From Mesocentrotus franciscanus (Eukaryota > Echinodermata > Echinoidea > Camarodonta > Strongylocentrotidae), in assembly GCA_037976565.1 (NCBI GenBank), contig CP137684.1, forward strand, positions 16,709,243 through 16,773,242: DNA of 64,000 nucleotides. Direction: 5' to 3'. The notes beneath the pieces were generated by a model. That model made no database searches. It was not told the origin of the DNA and saw only the letters and a program-made list of their open reading frames with translations. The translations under genes were made by a program, and so were the position numbers. The number at the start of each line of letters is the position of its first letter. Position 1 is the stretch's first letter. Positions 57,651 through 64,000 of this stretch are shown here, piece after piece.

Positions 57651-57862
57651 TTCCCCTTTCTCATCTTCTCTCTATGTAGGCCTAATTTGTTCCTTTTCTC
57701 TATCGGTTTACAACTGTATTCCTAGACATTCATGAAATTTGCCCTAAAAATTCGTAGTGTCGTTTCATGCGATTACACTCAAATGCTAACTGCCCGTCTG
57801 TCTGTCTCTCTCTCTGTATGTCTGTCTGTCTCTGTCACTCTCTCTCTCTCTCTCTCTCTCAC
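57294..57862. repeat. CT microsatellites and 250-bp tandem duplication, second allele
   Basis: Same arrangement as 44940-45510 but with different CT and TA tract lengths, as expected of two alleles. Confidence 0.9.
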
Positions 57863-58174
57863 TCCTATATCTTCACATAAGCCCCTTTCATAAGTACCTC
57901 CTCACCCCTCTCAAGAGTTGCTCTTTTTTCTCCTCTCTGCCAAAAAGTAACAACATAATAAACACACACATACAAAACTTTTAACCAATTGAAGAAAAAA
58001 AAACATATTCAAAATAACAGGAATTTAATTTTGTAAACCCAATTTCCAAATACGGCCTCTGATTATAGCATACGTTCTGACTTTCATCCATTTATTCATT
58101 CCCGTTTTCCAGGATTTATCAATAACGGTACATTCCATGTACTTATCTCACAAATAATACTAAAAACTATCCAT

Positions 58175-58710
58175 TAAAGACATCGTTTAACAATGTTAAA
58201 TCTGAGATGCATGGCCTTACGTGTTATCAGTGTCTGTGACATGGTGTAATATTGAAGCCCTAAAAACATTGCGCTTCAAAATAATCATGAAGTGCCTCAA
58301 AAAAGTAAAAATCTTTGAGTGACCGGTTTTACCATACTCATTTACCCCAATAGACTGTAGTGTTATAAAAACCGTTAGGAAAACGAAAAATGAAATTTCG
58401 ATTTCCAATCATAAATATCTTGATAATCAGACAGGCGATCGGCTTGTAAAATTCATGGGATTCCTGACTGACCTAAAGGTTTATAACTATGATTGCAGCA
58501 TGAGCTAAATCCAGGATCTTGTTTCAGAATCTGAGGCAATATTTAACAGATACAAGCAAACCAGTCCTTTATAGTCTTTTGTTCCATGCTAATACACTGC
58601 AACGGAAATCGAAACTTTACCGAGTCACTTTAACAGATACAAGCAAACCAGTCCTTTATAGTCTTTTTCCATGCTAATACACTGCAACGGAAATCGAAAC
58701 TAAACTGGTG
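58175..58710 (+). repeat. Family D and 87-bp tandem duplication, second allele
   Basis: Duplicate of 45815-46350 with the same insertion and same tandem repeat. Confidence 0.8.
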
Positions 58711-60642
58711 CAAATACATTTACATTCATTCTCTTTTTTATCACTTTGACATCACAAACATTAACAACAGGCACCTGTGAGGAGCCGACAAATGAATATC
58801 ATTTCTCCTTTGTCCCGCGTTGACAATGGGAGGCAATTTTCAAATCAAATATGCGATTGACTAAATTGACAAGTGGATGTAAATATGGAGAGCCGGGGTT
58901 TTTTGAAAAGCCAATGTACACGTATTATCTGTGGGCGAGAGTGTGTAAACAGGGAGATGAAAACTCCCTGGTGTAAACTGGGATCCAAGGGGATCGGTTG
59001 ATATTTGCGTTGGTTTTTTTCTCGCAGTTTGCCAAGTTTTATAATTCAAATTTACCGTTGCTTACATTGAAAAGTGTATGAGACCGAAAATGATGAACAT
59101 TATGTGGGATGGGGAGGGAAGGGGGAACCGTCAAAGCTTATCTAAAAACTATGCACCTGTCACTTGCTGGACACAGTGTCAAATACGTTGTAACCATGTA
59201 GAAGACTTGGTTGGAATACTATTATAGTAGTGGCAATTTGAAAGCAATTTGTTCTAAATTTCACACTATATGTAATTGCTCCTTGCACACTGTAGAAATG
59301 CAGTGTGACCAACGTTATAACCTGTGAGTACAGTGGAGGTCAAAGAACATGTGCACCACAATGTGCCCACATATGGATAAGAAGGAAGTTCATATCGTTT
59401 GCAAAGGTAAAACACTGTTCACACTGTCTTCAAATTGGGTAACAAATAGAGACACAATCTGGCCACGTCAAAGCACATATACGTGTATATGACAATGTGA
59501 CTCTGAAGTGAATTTAGAAATAAAGTAATGGCAATGTGAGCACACTGTTTTCACACACTTTACGCATTATGTTAAAAATTGTACACGCTGTTATGTTTGT
59601 CCACACTGTGTTTCCGCACTGTAAAACGCTGTGGAATGCTGGCTTCTTTTCCGTAGGATGCATATGGGCCTATCGGGTAGATACGTGATGGTATGATTTT
59701 CTAAACCCGCCGCGTCTATCCCACGTTCATTCACTCAATAAAGCGACCTTGACTCTCCATTGAGCGCTGGACCGCGGTCATTATAAAGTCATCAAATCAA
59801 TGACCGCGCGTTATCATGCATGGGTAGATACATGATTATACCTGCAGGTGTATACGGTGGTCTACCACTGGCTACCCCCGACCCCACTTCACATGCCCTC
59901 CCCACACACCCTCTCTTATCTCCCCTGTTTCTTACCGGCTCAACAGGGCACAGAGATTCTATTATAATATCTCACACATTATTCAATTCAAGGATGTGTA
60001 ATAATATATCAAAAGGGCACTTTATAGGGCTCCACATCATTTAACTCTTATGTAAGAGGGCATATTTAGCATTTTGTCCGAAAGAAGAGGGCATTACCCA
60101 ATTCTATCTGTTAATGCATGGTAACAGAAAAAAATCTGAGTGTCCGTAGCCCGTAGGATATTTAAAGGGTCATTGCCAATTGCCATCGGACTCTATACGA
60201 ATGTCAGGGCACTGACCTATCAAAGCCTAGCATTGTGCAAAATAATGACGGAGATATTACGTTAAACTTAATGTAAAAGAGACGGTAGAGTTCTGGGGAA
60301 GAAGAAAAAGAAAAAGAAATTTCTCATTCTTTATAAGTCACTTTGAGAGAGAAGCATGGCGGAAATCCCCCAACAAAAAACTTGGAAAGACAAAATATAA
60401 TTATTGTTATAAAAAAATTAAAGAGCTTTTAAAATAACATTATATTCGAAAGACTAGAATAGCTGAAAATAAAGAAAGACCTTTGAAAACACCTTGAAAC
60501 AATTTGTTTTTAATCGTTTTCTGCTTCATGGAAAATTTTGTCTAACAACACCCCCACCTGAAACGATGCCCCTGACTTGAAATGGAAGAAGATGGGTAGA
60601 TTGTATTCCCAGTTTGATCGATGCGTAACTGTCACGTACATC

Positions 60643-61212
60643 TGGTTTGTATGGATATCATTAGACAACTCTGACAAGGTCCGGCCGGTATGCAAGCACT
60701 TTAACGGTTACTACAAAGCGGTTTATTGCCGTTTGGTCTACAAGCAGTTCGTCTACTACCCAAATAGTCTATTCCTATATATGGTTTACAGTTTACACCC
60801 ATCCCGTCTACTGTCCACATGGTCTAATAACCATTCGATGGTTATCATTATTTATGATTAAATGGTTATTAGAACATATAATGTGGATAGTACACAAAAT
60901 GGGCATTAGACAAACTGTGAATTAGACCAACTGGAAATTAGACTAAATGGGCAATATACCAAATTGGTAGCAGACTAATTGGAGATTAGTCCAAATGAAA
61001 ATTGGACCAAATGACTATTAGCCTAAATGGTCATTAGACCAAATGATACTATACGAAATGATTATTAGACCATGAGGATAGTAGACGGGCTGGGTGTAGA
61101 CCATATGGGAATAGACGAACTGTGTGTAGACCAAACGGCAATTTACCCTGGTTTGTATGGACATCATTAACCGAGGTCCGACCGGTATGCGAGTACAGTT
61201 ACTACCATGGAT
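60643..61212. mobile_element. Composite DR-IR-tandem-IR-DR element, second allele
   Basis: Direct repeats at about 60643-60716 and 61148-61210, inverted arms at about 60722-60837 and 61053-61144, tandem ATTAGACCAAATGG core between. A few substitutions distinguish it from 48299-48869, including ATCATTCG versus ACCATTCG in the left arm. Confidence 0.75.
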
Positions 61213-63963
61213 TAACCAGAGACATGTGTCGAGATATACTAACAGCCCCTGACCAATTAGGTCAAGCCGATGATTACAGAATGTTTCAAAATGACTAAGC
61301 CGCTAGCCCCCTGCGAAATAATAAACACCACATCCATATTTTAGTAATGGGTAGCGCTCATGGCAGGGAGACGATCATCTCCCTGCTCATTGACTTACAA
61401 ACTACAACAACGTTAAGTCCTATTTCATAAGCCTTGGTTTATGAGTCCATGATCTAATATAGGATCTCTATGCTTTTCTGTTATTCCCGAATTTCTCCAA
61501 ATCGACAATATCACTGTGCCCACCCCCCACCCTCCCACGAACAATAAAACACAGCACAGCTGCCTCACCATGTTGTATACACACAAAAATGATTCTACAT
61601 AGCTCACAAATAATAATCATTACCTCAAACAATACAGTCAACTCCTAACAACATTTTGTTAATGGACTGGAGCAGGGCAAATATCATTCCAGCCTTGAGC
61701 CAATCAATATCCCGCATTATTTCACAATCGATGTGCTGAACCAACCAACCCCCCACCCCACCCCAATCAAATGCTACATAATGCATGTGTAGGTATAGGT
61801 CCCAGTGGCTCTGCATTTTTCCCTCGAAAAACTATACATTACTCACAATATTCGTCATGATTGCATCACCATAAATAATCAGAGAATATCCACGCTTGTC
61901 TGAGGGTACTGTATACAGTCCTTTCCCTCCAATGACTGATATGATAATAATGATTTGAAGCGACGTCATGGGAGAGATTTTTTTATTACAGAAATTAATC
62001 GTTCTTTTGTTGAACTTCGGCTTAGTGACGGATAGGTTTTGGGAATTAATTAAAAATCGGCGATACTGGCAGATGAATGGTGAGAGTGTGGAGAGAGAGA
62101 AGAGGGGGAGGCAAGAGCGAGAGGTGATGAGGGGAGTGGAGAGAGAGAGAGAGAGAAAAGAAAGGGGAAAAGGTAGGAGATAATTGTGTAGTGAGGATCT
62201 GTAGGGAGGGAGAGAAAGAGACGCAAGCGCACGCGAGAAAGCAGGTGATATAGACAAGAAACATTTAGAAGTCGTTTTGATTTCACTGTTCTTTATTATA
62301 TACAATTCATTCATAAATGTCATTTTTCCGAAATGTCCGTGTTTAAAAATTGGGAAAATGCTGATGATTATCAACGAGCAAAACTACGGATCACAATCAG
62401 AGGAGTACTTTCAAATTGAAAGAAAGTGTCACTGCCAATAGAATTTTACTTCCTACAACCTGTGGGACTGATTTCCAACATACTGCATGTGCCTCCTTTT
62501 TGTTCTCCTAATACATGTCACACTATATCATTAGCAAGGTCAGGTGCAGCTATCGGGTAGAGAGAGATAAACGTTTTGTTTTAGTGAACTTCGAATATCA
62601 CGATGTCAATCTCAGACAGAAACATTTTATATATTATATTGTGTCACACAAGTCTATTGAGGAATTTATTGCCATGAGGAAACAACAACATCGAGAAGTA
62701 TATTACAAAGTGGCAAAATATCAATAGATTTTTCTGTGTTTTGTAATGTGTAAACTTATTTTTTGGTTCAAAGACTTAAAATAAATACGGGTTTTCATTT
62801 TCATGCTGTGTCTTGTGATGTATCATGTTCTGTCATAAAATGATAAATATCAGAGTATATATCGTGTTAAAATGAATTACATTACAAAGTTTAAGTTATA
62901 AATGTGTACAACAGCATTATTGTTTATTTTCTACAAATAAAAATGTAACACACATTTTGTATATTTTTATGTTGATGTTCTGACAAATAACATATTTCAA
63001 GATTTAAAAAAAAATCGACTTGACCCTTTCCAAGTATATTGAAAGAAAGATGGTATAAAATAGTAGACCAAAACCCTTTGCAAATCGTGTACGGAGATGG
63101 TACGAGATGACCCCTGTGTATAGGGGCAGATACAGACTATTCTAAGAGGCACAAATCTCTGACAAGCAAGTAAGCAAGGGGTCAAAAGGGTTCATCATAC
63201 TTTTAGGTGCATTTTGGAGTCCAACATTTGAAAAGGGACCCTTGCGTTGGGACCACGATGATGTCACGATCGCAACTATTTTCGGAAAGAAAAATCAAGG
63301 GTAATTTCAATACCTATTGTACGTCCCATAGAACTAGAAGTCAGGTTGGGATTACGTAATACATGTACCTCATGGTCACGTGACGCACAATGGTACTGCA
63401 ATTGCCTAAAGATGATTTTTCCGAAGGGGGCAGATCTAGGGTTTTGTGAGGGGGGCACTAAACGCGAGAAATCTTTAACACGCAAAAAAAAACACGTTAT
63501 CATATACTTTATGTACAGTTAGGGTCTATATACTATTTGAAAGAGGGCACAAAAAGCACATTTACTGGGCACAATTTTCGTGTGCGTACTTTGGGTATTC
63601 AATATTTTGTTTTAATAAGGGGCACGGGCCGGTTGTGCATGGGTCATCCCCCTAAATCAGTCAGTGCCCTTGTGAATAACTAACTTCCGGACATATAACC
63701 CACTTTATAAAAACAAAATACAAGCCTGTCAAAATCATGATTATCTTTGCTGGTATCTCGCACATTGATTTCGACCTTTCGTATTACATGTGTACATTTA
63801 TTTCGACCTTGGGTATAACAATGTCATGGGTGATTAATGGGTGTGGTCTAAACGTACATTGCATGATCATTTTGGATACAAAGTTCAATCTAAAATGCTA
63901 TAAATTCTCTCCATACTCATTCTCTTAAATATACGAGGATATCATTGTAGCCTTGGGTCGTTT

Positions 63964-64000
63964 GAAGGCATTGTTTGACAATGCCAAATCTGAATGCATG
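63964..64000 (+). repeat. Family D, start of copy cut by window end
   Basis: GCATTGTTTGACAATGCCAAATCTGAATGCATG corresponds to 51602-51640; the rest lies beyond the window. Confidence 0.7.

Larger units (their letters stand above)
54597..64000 (+). repeat. Duplicated segment, copy 2 (probable alternate haplotype)
   Basis: Begins TCGCCAGCACACCGCCGAGG directly after the gap, corresponding to 42235, and runs colinearly to the window end. Microsatellite lengths differ (for example CT tracts at 57296-57400 and 57595-57650). Its abrupt start at a gap and allele-like divergence point to an unmerged haplotig. Confidence 0.97.

Noticed and set aside
1..64000. A novel multi-gene defence, biosynthetic or other protein-based system
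   Set aside because: Apart from the broken LINE there is no credible coding sequence, so no protein system can be supported here.

Overview
The window looks like non-coding, repeat-dense DNA from a large animal genome. It is AT-rich, has no bacterial-style gene packing and no credible multi-exon gene, and contains a LINE retrotransposon corpse, tRNA-derived SINEs, several MITE-like inverted-repeat families and very long microsatellites. The mix (SINEs with a 'CCACCCAGGTG..AAATGGGT..CCTGGTAGG' body, MITEs with GGGTGTTTCACAAAG ends, ACGGTCACAAA-ended and CCTGTCTATAGCGACC-ended elements, many TAGGCCTA words) suggests a marine invertebrate deuterostome, most likely an echinoderm such as a sea urchin. 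That assignment is inference from repeat style, not from a marker gene.

Layout. 1-7 kb: a foldback/MITE element, CT microsatellites, copies of two interspersed families (C and E), and a GAT array. 7-14 kb: GA and CT tracts, a GTACGAA-rich MITE, and long featureless AT-rich spacer. 14-25 kb: SINEs, a 500-bp ATT/ATC array, an ACT array, a LINE-like 3' tail, nested MITEs, a 242-bp tandem duplication, and three tandem tRNA-like units. 26.2-29.0 kb: a 5'-truncated, frameshifted LINE with recognisable reverse transcriptase motifs and a poly(A) tail, followed at once by a 540-bp CAT/CAC array. 30.3-31.2 kb: a 139-bp minisatellite. 31.4-33.1 kb: a cluster of foldbacks and MITEs. 33.8-42 kb: duplicated polypyrimidine DNA, more MITEs and a GC-richer block with two CRE-like palindromes.

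The dominant large-scale feature is a near-identical direct duplication. Bases 42235-51639 recur at 54597-64000 with an offset of 12362, and the second copy starts at the first base after a gap of exactly 500 N. This looks like two alleles (haplotigs) placed side by side by the assembler rather than a real duplication. It gives a built-in allele comparison: the duplicated ORFs do not behave like constrained coding sequence where they differ.

I found no protein-coding gene I would defend apart from the dead LINE, and no new protein-based system. The most interesting unexplained structures are a composite element with long direct repeats, inverted repeats and a tandem-repeat core (48299-48869, repeated at 60643-61212), the tandem tRNA-like array (22880-23470), and interspersed family E, with about six dispersed copies here.
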